DNA of 64,000 nt from CAWCHZ01 sp963795555 (GTDB taxonomy: Bacteria > Actinomycetota > Thermoleophilia > Solirubrobacterales > Solirubrobacteraceae), in NCBI GenBank assembly GCA_963795555.1, contig CAWCHZ010000002.1, positions 1,054,001 through 1,118,000 on the forward strand. The letters are read 5' to 3'. Positions 7,554 to 16,412 of the stretch are shown here, one piece after another. The notes under the pieces were generated by a model. The model ran no database searches. It was not told the DNA's origin and saw only the letters and a list, made by a program, of their open reading frames with translations. The stretch's first letter is position 1. Each line of letters begins with the position of its first letter. A program made the translations under genes and the position numbers.

Positions 7554-8393
7554 TCAGCCGGCGCGCTTGCGCCAGTAGCGCTCGAGCCCCAGCCAGGTCT
7601 GCTCGAGTGGCATCGCCTGCTCCATCGCGGCGGCGGACGAGGCCTCGGTCGCCGCGCGCAGCTCGACGCTCACCCGCTCCAGAAAGCCCGCTCGATCCTC
7701 GACGCGGGCGATCTCGCCCCAGCGCCGCAGCCGCTCGACGAGCTGCTCGAGGTGTCCCTCGACATCGTCGAAGCGCCCGAAGTGAGTGATGCCCAGCGCG
7801 CTCGGCCGCCAGCCGCCGATCAGCGCGAGCGAGCGCTGCCAAGCCTCGAGGTCGATGTCCGGCGGCGGCGTCGGCGCGAGCACGAAGCGCTCCGGCGGTA
7901 TGCGCACCCCGGCGGTGTCGCCGACGAACGCCATCTGGCTGTCGAGGTGCAGGTAGGCGACATGGTGGGATGCATGACCCGGCGTGTAGGCGACGCGAAA
8001 GCTCGTCGCGCCGCCCGCGATCGTCTCGCCGCCGCTGAGCGCGCGCAGCGCCTCGCGCGGCACCGGCAGCACCTCGCCCCAGAGCCGCTGCATGTCCTCG
8101 CCATAGAGTCGCGTCGCGCTTGCCAGCAGCCGTTCCGGGTCGGCGAGGTGCTCGGCGCCGAGCTCGTGCACATAGACCTCGAGGCCCGGCCAGCGCCGCG
8201 CCAGCGAGCCGGCGGCACCGGCATGGTCGAGATGGATGTGCGTCAGCAGCAGCGCCCGTGGACGCCACTCGCCGAGCGCTTCCAGCAGGGCCGGCAGCGA
8301 GGACGCGGGACCCGGGTCGATCAGCACGTCCTCGACCTGCCAGCAGCAGATCACCCGCTCGCGTCCGAGGTGTCGCAGATCGATCTCGCGCAC
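7554..8393 (-). CDS. MBL-fold metallo-hydrolase
   Basis: A 279-residue metallo-beta-lactamase-fold protein. The metal motif is THIHLDHAG (HxHxDH) near residue 50, and later ligands are in YTPGHASHH, FVGDTAG and ITHFGRF. The C-terminal part is helical. Such proteins are often thioesterase- or glyoxalase-like hydrolases. Its place between clpS and divergent ethylmalonyl-CoA mutase makes an acyl-CoA or glutathione/mycothiol thioester substrate conceivable, but this is not shown. The start is GTG 8393, 8 nt behind TAGGCT (8402-8407, this strand), probably leaderless. Confidence 0.85.
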   Translation of the reverse strand: MREIDLRHLGRERVICCWQVEDVLIDPGPASSLPALLEALGEWRPRALLLTHIHLDHAGAAGSLARRWPGLEVYVHELGAEHLADPERLLASATRLYGEDMQRLWGEVLPVPREALRALSGGETIAGGATSFRVAYTPGHASHHVAYLHLDSQMAFVGDTAGVRIPPERFVLAPTPPPDIDLEAWQRSLALIGGWRPSALGITHFGRFDDVEGHLEQLVERLRRWGEIARVEDRAGFLERVSVELRAATEASSAAAMEQAMPLEQTWLGLERYWRKRAG

Positions 8394-8472
8394 GGCGGCG
8401 AAGCCTACAATCCTCGGTCTGACGGCCAGCAGCGCCTGCGTGCGACGGCGCTGGCCCCCGGTCCGCAGCGAA

Positions 8473-8520
8473 GAGCCACCGCCTCCCCGACGACCCTCCC
8501 GTGAGCCACCGCCTCCCCGA
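8473..8520 (+). repeat. 18-bp direct repeat spanning the ecm start
   Basis: GAGCCACCGCCTCCCCGA occurs exactly at 8473-8490 and again at 8503-8520. The second copy begins inside the GTG start codon region of the mutase gene, so the first codons have been duplicated 30 bp upstream. Confidence 0.85.
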
Positions 8521-10501
8521 GCCCGACCGTCCCTGGATCATGCGGACCTACGCCGGGCACTCGACCCCCCGCGAGTCAAACGCGCTCTATCGCCGCAACC
8601 TCGCCAAGGGCCAGACGGGCCTGTCGATCGCCTTCGACCTGCCGACCCAGACCGGCTATGACGCCGACCACGAGCTGGCCCACGGCGAGGTCGGCAAGGT
8701 TGGCGTGTCGATCGCCCATCGCGGTGACATGGCGGCGCTGATGGACGGCATCCCGCTCGATCGCATGAACACCTCGATGACGATCAATGCCACGGCGGCA
8801 TGGCTGCTGGCGCTCTACATCGTCACCGCCGAGGAGCACGGCATCGCGCCGGAGGCTCTGCAGGGCACCACCCAGAACGACATCATCAAGGAGTACCTCT
8901 CGCGCGGCACCTATGCCTTCCCGCCCGAGCCGTCGATGCGGCTGATCGCCGACATGGTCGCCTACACCGTCGAGCACGTCCCGCGTTGGAACCCGATCAA
9001 CATCTGCTCCTACCATCTCCAGGAGGCCGGCGCGACGCCCGTCCAGGAGATCGCCTACACGATCTGCAACGCCACCGCGGTGCTCGACGCGGTCAGCGCG
9101 CGCGTCGGAGCCACCCCCGACGCGCACGGGCGCGAGCTGATGGGTCGCGTCTTCGAGCGGATCTCCTTCTTCGTCAACGCCGGCGTGCGCTTCGTCGAGG
9201 AGCACGCCAAGCTGCGCGCGCTGGCGCTGCTGTGGGACGAGTTGGGGCGCGATCGCTACGGCGTCGAGGATCCGGCGCGCCGGCGGCTGCGCTATGGCGT
9301 CCAGGTCAACTCGCTCGGCCTGACCGAGGCCCAGCCGGAGAACAACGTGCAGCGCATCGTGCTCGAGGCGCTCGCCGTCACGCTGGGGCGCAATGCCCGC
9401 GCCCGGGCGATCCAGCTGCCGGCCTGGAACGAGGCGCTCGGGCTGCCGCGGGCCTGGGATCAGCAGTGGGCGCTGCGCATCCAGCAGGTCCTTGCCTACG
9501 AGACCGACGTGCTCGAGTACCCCGACATCTTCGAGGGCTCGAGGGTCATGGATGGCCTCGTCGAGGAGCTGCTGGTCGGCGCGCGCGCGGAGATCGCCGT
9601 CGTCGCCGAGCACGGTGGCGCGGTGGCGGCGGTGCCGTACATGAAGGCGGCGCTGGTGGAGTCCCACCGCGAGCGGCTGCGACGGATCGAGACCGGCGAG
9701 CTGACGGTCGTCGGCCAGAACCGCTTCACCGAGACCGAGCCCTCGCCGCTGACGTCCCACGGGCAGGGCGGGATCCTGGTGATCGACCCCGCGGTCGAGG
9801 CCGAGCAGCGCGCACGCCTGGAGCACTGGCGTGCCGAGCGCGACGCCGACGAGGTGCAGCGGGCGCTCGTCGAGCTCGAGCGCGCCGCGCGCAGCGACGA
9901 GAACATCATGCCGGCGACGATCGCGGCGGCGCGCGCCGGCGCGACGACGGGCGAGTGGGCACAGGCGCTGCGCACGGCCTTCGGCGACTATCGCGGGCCG
10001 ACCGGTGTCGCCGACGCCGCGCTGATCGAGGACGCGCGCCTGGGCGAGATCCGTGAGGAGGTCGAGCGCGTCTCGGATGCGCTCGGCCGGCGGCTGAAGA
10101 TCCTCGTCGGCAAGCCCGGCCTCGACGGCCACTCCAACGGCGCCGAGCAGATCGCGCTGCGCGCCCGCGATGCCGGCATGGAGGTCGTCTACGAGGGCAT
10201 CCGCCTGACACCCTCGCAGATCGCCGCCTCCGCCGAGCAGGAGGGCGTCCACCTGGTTGGGCTGTCGATCCTCTCGGGCTCACACCGCGAGCTGATCCCT
10301 GCGGTGCTCGCGGCGCTGCGCGCGCGTGGCGTAGAGGTGCCGGTGGTCGTCGGCGGGATCGTCCCCGAGCACGATGCGGCAGCGCTGCAGGAGGCTGGGG
10401 TGGCGGCCGTCTACACGCCCAAGGACTTCGACATCACCCGCATCATGCGCGACATCGTGGCGCTCGTCGCCGAGCATCACGGCGCCGGCGCGGTGACGTG
10501 A
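8501..10501 (+). CDS. ecm: Ethylmalonyl-CoA mutase (B12-dependent)
   Basis: A 666-residue single-chain acyl-CoA mutase converting ethylmalonyl-CoA to methylsuccinyl-CoA by a coenzyme B12 radical rearrangement. The N-terminal PWIMRTYAGHSTPRESNALYR and FDLPTQTGYDADH are hallmarks that separate Ecm from methylmalonyl-CoA mutase (which has RQYAGFST). The catalytic barrel is followed by a C-terminal B12-binding domain with the DxHxxG motif DGHSNG at residues 542-547. The GTG start at 8501 follows a duplicated segment, and no Shine-Dalgarno sequence is obvious. The chaperone meaB follows directly. Together with ccr this identifies the ethylmalonyl-CoA pathway. Confidence 0.92.
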   Translation: MSHRLPEPDRPWIMRTYAGHSTPRESNALYRRNLAKGQTGLSIAFDLPTQTGYDADHELAHGEVGKVGVSIAHRGDMAALMDGIPLDRMNTSMTINATAAWLLALYIVTAEEHGIAPEALQGTTQNDIIKEYLSRGTYAFPPEPSMRLIADMVAYTVEHVPRWNPINICSYHLQEAGATPVQEIAYTICNATAVLDAVSARVGATPDAHGRELMGRVFERISFFVNAGVRFVEEHAKLRALALLWDELGRDRYGVEDPARRRLRYGVQVNSLGLTEAQPENNVQRIVLEALAVTLGRNARARAIQLPAWNEALGLPRAWDQQWALRIQQVLAYETDVLEYPDIFEGSRVMDGLVEELLVGARAEIAVVAEHGGAVAAVPYMKAALVESHRERLRRIETGELTVVGQNRFTETEPSPLTSHGQGGILVIDPAVEAEQRARLEHWRAERDADEVQRALVELERAARSDENIMPATIAAARAGATTGEWAQALRTAFGDYRGPTGVADAALIEDARLGEIREEVERVSDALGRRLKILVGKPGLDGHSNGAEQIALRARDAGMEVVYEGIRLTPSQIAASAEQEGVHLVGLSILSGSHRELIPAVLAALRARGVEVPVVVGGIVPEHDAAALQEAGVAAVYTPKDFDITRIMRDIVALVAEHHGAGAVT

Positions 10502-10529
10502 TGCTCACGGCGCCGGCGCGGTGACGTGA
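10477..10529 (+). repeat. 25-bp tandem duplication at the ecm-meaB junction
   Basis: The block TCACGGCGCCGGCGCGGTGA plus CGTGA is present at 10477-10501 and again at 10505-10529. The first copy contains the ecm stop codon; the second contains the meaB GTG start at 10526. The duplication has therefore moved the start codon away from a former overlap with the stop. Confidence 0.9.
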
Positions 10530-11482
10530 GCGGCGCGGAGCTCGGCCGGCGGCTGCGCGAGCGCGACCTCAGCGCCGCGGCGGCCGCGTTGAACCTGATC
10601 GAGGATCGTGGCGCCGCGCCCCGCGGCGAGCTGGCGGCCCTGCTGGCGGAGGTATCGCCGCACGCGCTGGGCGCCGAGGCGCCCGCTCACGTCATCGGCG
10701 TGACCGGGCCGCCGGGGGCCGGCAAGTCGACGCTGCTGTCGAGCCTGCTCATGAGCTGGCGCGCGCGCGGCAGGTCGGTCGCCGTGCTGGCCGTCGACCC
10801 GACCTCCCGGCGCTCCGGCGGCGCGCTGCTGGGCGATCGCGCACGAATCCAGTTCGATCCCCACGATCGCGGCGTCTTCATCCGCTCGACGGCGGTCGGC
10901 GAGCGCCTCGGCGGCCTGGCCGCGCCAACGCGCGCCTCCGCGGAGGCTCTGGCGGCGGCATTCGACATCGTCGTCATCGAGACGGTGGGGGTCGGCCAAT
11001 CGGAGACCGACGTCGCCGAGCTCGCCGACACGGTCGCGGTGATCGTCCAGCCGGGGTCCGGCGACATGCTGCAGTTCCTCAAGGCGGGGATCATGGAGGT
11101 CCCCGACATCCTCGTCGTGACCAAATCCGATCTCGGCGCGATCGCCGACAGGGCCACCCGCGAGCTGCAGGGCGCCGTGCGGGCGCTGGGGCTCGACGTG
11201 CGCGTGCTCGCCGTCTCGTCGATCGCGCCCACGCAGGGCATCGACCAGCTGGTGGCCGCGCTCGACGAGCACCGCGCGGCGATCGACCTGCCGGCCCGCC
11301 GCCGCCGCGCCCGTCGCGCCGCCGCACTGGCCGAGCTTGCCTTCGAGCACGGCGAGCGTGGGCTGCGGGCCCTCGGTGGGCGCCGCGCCGCGGCACGTTG
11401 GTTGGCCGAGCAGGACGGCGAGCTCGACAGCGCGGCGCTGCGCTGCCTGCTCGAGCAGCGGATGGCGGGTCGCGCTCGATGA
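10526..11482 (+). CDS. meaB: MeaB/ArgK-type GTPase chaperone of B12-dependent acyl-CoA mutase
   Basis: A 318-residue G3E-family GTPase. The P-loop GPPGAGKS is at about residues 61-68, with a Mg-site Asp in LAVDPTSRRSGGALLGDR and the switch region ETVGVGQSE. The NKxD motif appears as TKSD. Family members load and protect adenosylcobalamin on methylmalonyl- or ethylmalonyl-CoA mutase. Because ecm is the only mutase here and lies immediately upstream, MeaB probably serves Ecm. The GTG start lies in the second copy of a 25-bp duplication. The next gene overlaps its stop by ATGA. Confidence 0.93.
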   Translation: MSGAELGRRLRERDLSAAAAALNLIEDRGAAPRGELAALLAEVSPHALGAEAPAHVIGVTGPPGAGKSTLLSSLLMSWRARGRSVAVLAVDPTSRRSGGALLGDRARIQFDPHDRGVFIRSTAVGERLGGLAAPTRASAEALAAAFDIVVIETVGVGQSETDVAELADTVAVIVQPGSGDMLQFLKAGIMEVPDILVVTKSDLGAIADRATRELQGAVRALGLDVRVLAVSSIAPTQGIDQLVAALDEHRAAIDLPARRRRARRAAALAELAFEHGERGLRALGGRRAAARWLAEQDGELDSAALRCLLEQRMAGRAR

Positions 11483-11661
11483 GTAGGCTGCGCAATCCCG
11501 TGCTGCGCGATCTGGCAATCGTGCTGGGAGCCTTCATCCTGGCGAGCGCGCTCGCCGCGGCGCTCGGCGCGCGCAATCTCGGCACCGCGCTGACCTTCGG
11601 ACAGATCGCGTTCGCGATCGCGGTTGCGCTGGTGATCGTGCTGCGCGTCAGACGCCGCTGA
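11479..11661 (+). CDS. Small two-span membrane protein
   Basis: A 60-residue protein, MSRLRNPVLRDLAIVLGAFI onward, with two hydrophobic segments (about residues 10-28 and 35-54) and a basic C-terminus RVRRR. The ATG overlaps the meaB stop (ATGA), so it is expressed with meaB. The function is unknown; it is too small for a carrier on its own. Confidence 0.6.
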   Translation: MSRLRNPVLRDLAIVLGAFILASALAAALGARNLGTALTFGQIAFAIAVALVIVLRVRRR

Positions 11662-11712
11662 GCGGCCGACCGGAAGCTCCCCGCTCCAGGTCGCTGCCGC
11701 TACGCTTGACCC

Positions 11713-12708
11713 ATGGCCCGCCAGCCGCTCCACGACGGTCACGGACGGCGGATCGGTGACCTGCGCGTATCGGTCACCGACCGCTGCAACTTCCGCTGCC
11801 AGTACTGCATGCCCGCCGAAGGCCTGCCCTGGCTGGAGCGCGCGGAGATCCTCAGCTTCGAGGAGATCGAGCGGATCGTCGCGCTGCTGGCCAGCATGGG
11901 CGTCGGTGACGTGCGCCTGACCGGCGGCGAGCCCCTCGTGCGACGCGACTTCCCGCGGCTCGCGGCGATGCTGGCGGCGATCGAGGGCATTGACGACCTG
12001 GCGATCACGACCAACGGCTACCTGCTCGAGCGCGATGCGGCGGCGCTCGTCGCGGCGGGCATCCAGCGCTTCAACGTCTCGATCGACTCGCTGCAGCGCG
12101 ACCGCTTCTTCGCGATGACGCGCCGTGACGCGCTGGCGCGCGTGCTCACCGGGCTCGAACGGCTCGCCGAGCACCCCGAGGCCCATCCGATCAAGGTCAA
12201 CGCGGTCGCGATCCGCGGCTTCACCGAGCAGGAGCTGCCGGCGTTCGTGCGCTTCGCGCGCGCGCACCCCTATGAGGTGCGCTTCATCGAGTTCATGCCG
12301 CTCGACGGCGATCGCAGCTGGTCGCCCGATCAGCTCCTCACCGGCGCGGAGCTGCGCGCGGCGATCGACGCGATCGCGCCGTTGGAGGCGGAGCCGCGCG
12401 AGCCGCATGCGACCGCGCGGACCTACCGCTTCGCCGACGGCCCGGGACGGATCGGCTTCATCAACCCCGTCTCCGAGCCCTTCTGCGGCGACTGCAACCG
12501 GATCCGCCTGACCGCCGACGGGCGACTGCGCACCTGCCTGTTCTCGCTCAACGAGACCGACCTGCGCACGCCGCTGCGCGCCGGCGTCGACGACGACGAG
12601 CTCGAGGCGATCATCCGCGATGCCGTCTGGCGCAAGGAGCTCAAGCACCGCGTGAACGAGCCCGGCTTCAGCCAGCCGGCGCGCACGATGTCGGCGATCG
12701 GCGGCTGA
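11713..12708 (+). CDS. moaA: GTP 3',8-cyclase MoaA (molybdenum cofactor)
   Basis: A 331-residue radical SAM enzyme of the first step of molybdopterin synthesis. The radical-SAM cluster motif CNFRCQYC is at residues 25-32, with TGGEP for SAM binding. The C-terminal GTP-side cluster uses Cys258, Cys261 and Cys275 in FCGDCNRIRL...RTC. The C-terminal GG tail needed for activity is present (SAIGG). A TACGCT box (11701-11706) lies 6 nt before the ATG, suggesting a leaderless mRNA. fdhD, another Mo-enzyme maturation gene, lies at 40 kb. Confidence 0.95.
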   Translation: MARQPLHDGHGRRIGDLRVSVTDRCNFRCQYCMPAEGLPWLERAEILSFEEIERIVALLASMGVGDVRLTGGEPLVRRDFPRLAAMLAAIEGIDDLAITTNGYLLERDAAALVAAGIQRFNVSIDSLQRDRFFAMTRRDALARVLTGLERLAEHPEAHPIKVNAVAIRGFTEQELPAFVRFARAHPYEVRFIEFMPLDGDRSWSPDQLLTGAELRAAIDAIAPLEAEPREPHATARTYRFADGPGRIGFINPVSEPFCGDCNRIRLTADGRLRTCLFSLNETDLRTPLRAGVDDDELEAIIRDAVWRKELKHRVNEPGFSQPARTMSAIGG

Positions 12709-12793
12709 CGACCGGCCCCGCTCGCCGGCTGGCGCCGCCTTGCCGTGCGCCCACCCCTCGCCGCCACCGCGCCACCCGCATACAATCAAGCCC

Positions 12794-13366
12794 ATGGAAG
12801 GCTCAACCGAACGCCAAACAGACAGGGCCTGGCTGCGCTGCTACCGCTGCTGGTCGCAGAACCTCGAGGTCCAGGTCCACTACGAGGGCATCCACCGCAT
12901 CGACGCCCAGACGGGCGAGCGCGGCGAGGTCGTCGACGAGCTGCAGGAGGCCGTCGTGCAGTGTCTGGACTGCATGCACGACCAGCCACACCTCGGCTTC
13001 AACAACGGTCGCGTCGAGCCGATCGAGGATCGCTGGGAGCGGATGATCGCCGGCACGCCGTGGGTCGCTTCGTGCACCGTCACGGTCGACGGCGACGAGG
13101 TCGAGAGCTGCTCGGGACCGGAGGCCGGCGACGCGCTCTCCTACGCCGCGTTCGGCGACTTCGGCACGCGGGAGTTCTTCACGCACGTGCGCTTCCACAA
13201 GCACGAGGAGGACCAGATCATCATCCACCTGCTCGTCGAGCTGTACGCGCGCTCACTCGAGGAGGCGACCGAGGTCCTCGAGGAGGCCTCGCGCGGAGCG
13301 CTCGCGATCACCTCGCTTGCCGAGGAGTCGCGCCCGCCGGCGGCGAGCGCCGAGGAGAGCCACTAG
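12794..13366 (+). CDS. Hypothetical protein with zinc-ribbon-like N-terminal cysteines
   Basis: A 190-residue acidic protein. An N-terminal CYRC and a later CLDC (about 40 residues on) could form a four-Cys zinc ribbon split by a beta hairpin. The C-terminal half, with FTHVRFHKHEEDQIIIHLLVELYARSLEEATEVL, is mixed alpha/beta. The ATG at 12794 is 7 nt behind a TACAAT -10 box (12781-12786), again leaderless-like. I do not recognise a family and cannot name a function. Confidence 0.65.
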   Translation: MEGSTERQTDRAWLRCYRCWSQNLEVQVHYEGIHRIDAQTGERGEVVDELQEAVVQCLDCMHDQPHLGFNNGRVEPIEDRWERMIAGTPWVASCTVTVDGDEVESCSGPEAGDALSYAAFGDFGTREFFTHVRFHKHEEDQIIIHLLVELYARSLEEATEVLEEASRGALAITSLAEESRPPAASAEESH

Positions 13367-13417
13367 GCGTCAGGCCGTCCCCGGCTCGCACCGGGGGCAC
13401 CCGCGACGCGCGAGGCG

Positions 13418-13942
13418 TCAGCTCCCCCCCAGCTCGCGCCGCGGGACCAGCACGGCGCGGCGGAAGGTGGCCACCAGCGTACCGTCCTGGTTGTAGACGT
13501 CCGTGCGGACCTTGACGACGCCGCGGTCGGGCTTGGAGCGCGACGGGATCACCTCGAGCACCTCCGACTCGGCAAACAACGTGTCGCCGTGGAACACCGG
13601 CGCGGGGTGGCTGAGCTCCTCCGTGGCGAGGTTGGCGATCGCCTTGCCGGAGACGTCGGAGACCGACATGCCGAGCGCGAGTGAGTAGACGAGCGGCCCG
13701 ACGACGACGTTGCGGCCCTGCTGGGACTGCGCGGCGTAGACGTCGTTGATGTGCAATGGGTGATGGTTCATCGTCAGCAGGCAGAAGAGGTGATCGTCGG
13801 CCTCGGTGACGGTCTTGGCCGGCCAGTGCTTGTAGGTCGCGCCGACCTCGAACTCCTCCAGGTAGCGACCGTAGGGATGGGCGCCGGTCGCCTCGCGGCC
13901 GGCCTGGCTGGTGTCTATTCCTTCGGTGACGCTGTCGGACAT
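13418..13942 (-). CDS. mch: MaoC-like hydratase, probable mesaconyl-CoA hydratase
   Basis: A 174-residue hot-dog-fold (R)-hydratase. LTMNHHPLHINDVYAA carries the active-site His and acidic/Asn residues of the hydratase-2 motif, and VVVGPLVYSLALGMSVSD is the following helix. In Streptomyces EMC gene clusters a MaoC protein sits beside the malyl-CoA lyase and hydrates mesaconyl-C1-CoA to methylmalyl-CoA; the same order is seen here, divergent from mcl. ATG 13942 is supported by GAGGAG 9 nt upstream. An in-frame GTG at 13972 is the alternative. The palindrome 13979-13994 lies just upstream. Confidence 0.85.
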   Translation of the reverse strand: MSDSVTEGIDTSQAGREATGAHPYGRYLEEFEVGATYKHWPAKTVTEADDHLFCLLTMNHHPLHINDVYAAQSQQGRNVVVGPLVYSLALGMSVSDVSGKAIANLATEELSHPAPVFHGDTLFAESEVLEVIPSRSKPDRGVVKVRTDVYNQDGTLVATFRRAVLVPRRELGGS

Positions 13943-13978
13943 GGTGCGGGGCTCCTCGTTGCGGTGGGTCACGACCCG

Positions 13979-13994
13979 TTGACTGCGCAGTCAA
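13979..13994. promoter_or_regulatory. Palindromic operator, copy 2 (mch-mcl intergenic)
   Basis: TTGACTGCGCAGTCAA is a perfect palindrome in the 69-nt gap between divergent mch (start 13942) and mcl (start 14012). It matches the ccr site at all outer positions, differing only in the central bases. A single bound dimer could control both genes. A TAACAT sequence (13995-14000) just after it may be the mcl -10 box. Confidence 0.75.
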
Positions 13995-14011
13995 TAACAT
14001 GGCGCCGGTCG

Positions 14012-15079
14012 ATGCGCAATCCCCGCGATTTCACCAAGCCGCTGGCCGTCGGGGCGCCCACGCCGCCCGCGGAGATCCCGGTCAAGCCGTCGCGCATGAT
14101 CCACTTCTTCGATCCGAGCAACGAGAAGATGGCCGCCAAGCTGCCCGAGCTGGCGCGCCAAACCGACATCCTGCTCGGCAACCTCGAGGACGCCGTGGCC
14201 GTCGACCGCAAGCAGGCCGCGCGCGCGGGCTTGGTCAAGATCGGCCGCGAGATCGACCTCGGCTCGACGGCGCTGTGGACGCGCGTCAACAGCCTCGACA
14301 GCCCCTGGGTGCTCGACGACATCACCCGGCTGGTGGCGGAGATCGGCGATCGCCTGGAGGTCATGATGATCCCCAAGGTCGAGGGCCCGTGGGACATCCA
14401 CTACGTCGACCGGCTGCTCGCCCAGCTGGAGGCCAAGCACGGCATCCAGCGGCCGATCCTCGTCCACGCGATCCTCGAGACCTCGCTGGGCGTCGTCAAC
14501 CTGGAGCAGATCGCCACGGCAAGCCCGCGCATGCAGGGCATGAGCTTCGGCCCCGCCGACCTCGCGGCGTCACGGCGCATGAAGACCACGCGCGTCGGCG
14601 GCGGCCATCCCGGCTACACCGTGCTCGCCGACCCCGACCCGGACGACCCCTCGGCGCCCCGCGCGGTCGCCCAGCAGGACCTCTGGCATTACTCGATCGC
14701 GCGCATGGTCGACGCCTGCACGTCGGCCGGGATCCTGCCCTTCTACGGCCCATTTGGGGACATCTCCGACGATGCCGGCTGCGAGGCCCAGTTCCGCGCC
14801 GCGTTCCTGATGGGCTGCGTGGGAGCCTGGTCGCTGCATCCGCGCCAGATCGCGATCGCGCGAAGGGTCTTCTCGCCCGACCCGCAGGAGGTCGCGTTCG
14901 CCAAGCGCGTGCTGGAGCAGATGCCCGACGGGCGGGGCGTGCTGATGCTCGACGGCCGCATGCAGGACGACGCAACGTGGAAGCAGTGCAAGGTGATGGT
15001 CTCACTCGCCGAGCTGTTGGCCGAGCGCGATCCCGACCTCGCCGAGGCCTACGGATTGAAGGAGGCCGGCTCGCGCTAG
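14012..15079 (+). CDS. mcl1: L-malyl-CoA/beta-methylmalyl-CoA lyase (CitE-like)
   Basis: A 355-residue HpcH/HpaI-CitE family barrel. PSRMIHFFDPSNEKMAAKL, NLEDAVAVDRKQAAR, the Arg in LWTRVNSLDSPW, and the Glu/Asp Mg-binding pair in VHAILETSLGVVNLEQI and FGPADLAASRRM are characteristic. The enzyme cleaves methylmalyl-CoA to glyoxylate plus propionyl-CoA, and condenses or cleaves malyl-CoA, in the EMC pathway. The larger-than-CitE size and the MaoC neighbour support the malyl-CoA lyase assignment over citrate lyase. Start ATG 14012; an operator lies 18 nt upstream. Confidence 0.88.
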   Translation: MRNPRDFTKPLAVGAPTPPAEIPVKPSRMIHFFDPSNEKMAAKLPELARQTDILLGNLEDAVAVDRKQAARAGLVKIGREIDLGSTALWTRVNSLDSPWVLDDITRLVAEIGDRLEVMMIPKVEGPWDIHYVDRLLAQLEAKHGIQRPILVHAILETSLGVVNLEQIATASPRMQGMSFGPADLAASRRMKTTRVGGGHPGYTVLADPDPDDPSAPRAVAQQDLWHYSIARMVDACTSAGILPFYGPFGDISDDAGCEAQFRAAFLMGCVGAWSLHPRQIAIARRVFSPDPQEVAFAKRVLEQMPDGRGVLMLDGRMQDDATWKQCKVMVSLAELLAERDPDLAEAYGLKEAGSR

Positions 15080-15119
15080 CGCGGCCGGCCGGCGAGACAG
15101 CGACTGGCGGGACGAGCGG

Positions 15120-16406
15120 ATGCGCTTCTTCGAGTACGAGTCAAAGCAGATCGTCAAGCGCGCGGGGATCCCCGTCTCCGAGCACGGCTTCGCGCGCACG
15201 GCGCAGGAGGCGCGGGCGATCGCCGAGCGGATCGTCGGCCCGGTCGTGATCAAGTCCCAGGTGCTGACCGGCGGACGGATGAAGGCCGGGGGCGTGAAGT
15301 TCGCCGACACGCCGGAGGAGGCACAGCGCCACGCCGAGGCCATCCTCGCGCTCGAGATCAACGGCCACGCGCCGCGCGGAGTGCTGGTCGACGCGCGCGT
15401 GGACGTCAAGCAGGAGTACTACGCGGGGGTCGTCTGGGACGGTGTCCGCAAGCAGCCGGTGATGCTCTTCTCCGACATGGGCGGCATCGACATCGAGGAG
15501 GTCGCGGCGACGCACCCCGACCACGTCGGGCGCGGGCACTTCTCGACGATCCTGCCGCGCTCGGAGTACCAGGCCAAGCAGGTGATCGGCGCAACCGGCG
15601 TGACCGGCTCGGCGCTGACCCGCGCCACCCCGATCCTCGCGCGGCTGGCCGACCTCTTCATCGAGCGCGACATGACGCTCGCCGAGATAAACCCGCTCGC
15701 CGAGCTGCAGGACGGCTCGTTCGTCGCCGTCGACGCGCACATGGAGATGGAGAACGAGGCACGCCCGCGCCAGCGCGCGCTGCTCGCGGAGCTGGGCGTC
15801 GGCGAGCACGAGACGCGCCAGGCGCGCGAAGCCACGCCGTTCGAGCTCGCCGGCGAGGACGTCGACGGCCAGGATCACCGCGGCGTCGCCGGCAACGTGA
15901 CGGAGTTCGATGGCGACCTCGGGCTGGTGATCGGCGCCGGCGGCGGCTCGCTGACGCTCTTCGACGCCGTCCGCGCGCACGGCGGTCGTCCAGCCAACTA
16001 CTGCGAGATCGGCGGCAACCCCTCCGTTCGCAAGGCCTGCGGCCTGGCCAAGCTGGTGCTGCAGAAGCCGGGCGTCGACAAGATCGCGGTGATGATGTCG
16101 ATCGTCTCCAACACGCGCGTGGACATCGTCGCGCGCGGCGTGATCAAGGCCTGCCTGGAGCTGGGCTACGACCCGGCCGAGAAGATCGCGATCTTCCGCA
16201 TCCCCGGCGCGTGGGAGGAGGAGGGCTTCAAGATCCTCGAGCGCTATGGCGTCCCCTACGCCGACCGTTCGGTCTCGCTGCACGAGGCCGCGCGACGCGC
16301 GGTCGAGCGGATCCAGGGGGAGGCCGCGCGCAGCGCGGCCGGTCAAGAGCGGCCGGATGCCGCTCCTCGCGATCAGACCGCGGGGCTGGAGGCCCCGCGG
16401 GGCTGA
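15120..16406 (+). CDS. ATP-grasp acyl-CoA ligase beta subunit (succinyl-/malate-CoA ligase-like)
   Basis: A 428-residue protein with an N-terminal ATP-grasp domain (FFEYESKQIVKRAGIPV, VIKSQVLTGGRMKAGGVKF) and a C-terminal ligase-CoA domain. It departs from canonical SucC: the usual GGGA loop reads CEIGGNPSVRKACGLA, and a roughly 30-residue Ala/Arg/Glu tail follows the fold. It is followed after 6 nt by the alpha-like subunit. Between malyl-CoA lyase and the dehydrogenase, a malate-CoA, mesaconate or succinate ligase role is plausible; the substrate cannot be fixed from sequence. Confidence 0.75.
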   Translation: MRFFEYESKQIVKRAGIPVSEHGFARTAQEARAIAERIVGPVVIKSQVLTGGRMKAGGVKFADTPEEAQRHAEAILALEINGHAPRGVLVDARVDVKQEYYAGVVWDGVRKQPVMLFSDMGGIDIEEVAATHPDHVGRGHFSTILPRSEYQAKQVIGATGVTGSALTRATPILARLADLFIERDMTLAEINPLAELQDGSFVAVDAHMEMENEARPRQRALLAELGVGEHETRQAREATPFELAGEDVDGQDHRGVAGNVTEFDGDLGLVIGAGGGSLTLFDAVRAHGGRPANYCEIGGNPSVRKACGLAKLVLQKPGVDKIAVMMSIVSNTRVDIVARGVIKACLELGYDPAEKIAIFRIPGAWEEEGFKILERYGVPYADRSVSLHEAARRAVERIQGEAARSAAGQERPDAAPRDQTAGLEAPRG

Positions 16407-16412
16407 CCTGCC

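Noticed and set aside
3817..12795. Very long open frames opposite known genes (for example 3817-4965 minus, 5324-6790 minus, 8576-10252 minus, 10687-12795 minus)
   Set aside because: Their composition (Arg/Ala/Gly/His/Gln-rich, no conserved motif) is that of antisense frames in GC-rich codon-biased genes. The genes on the other strand have clear family signatures.
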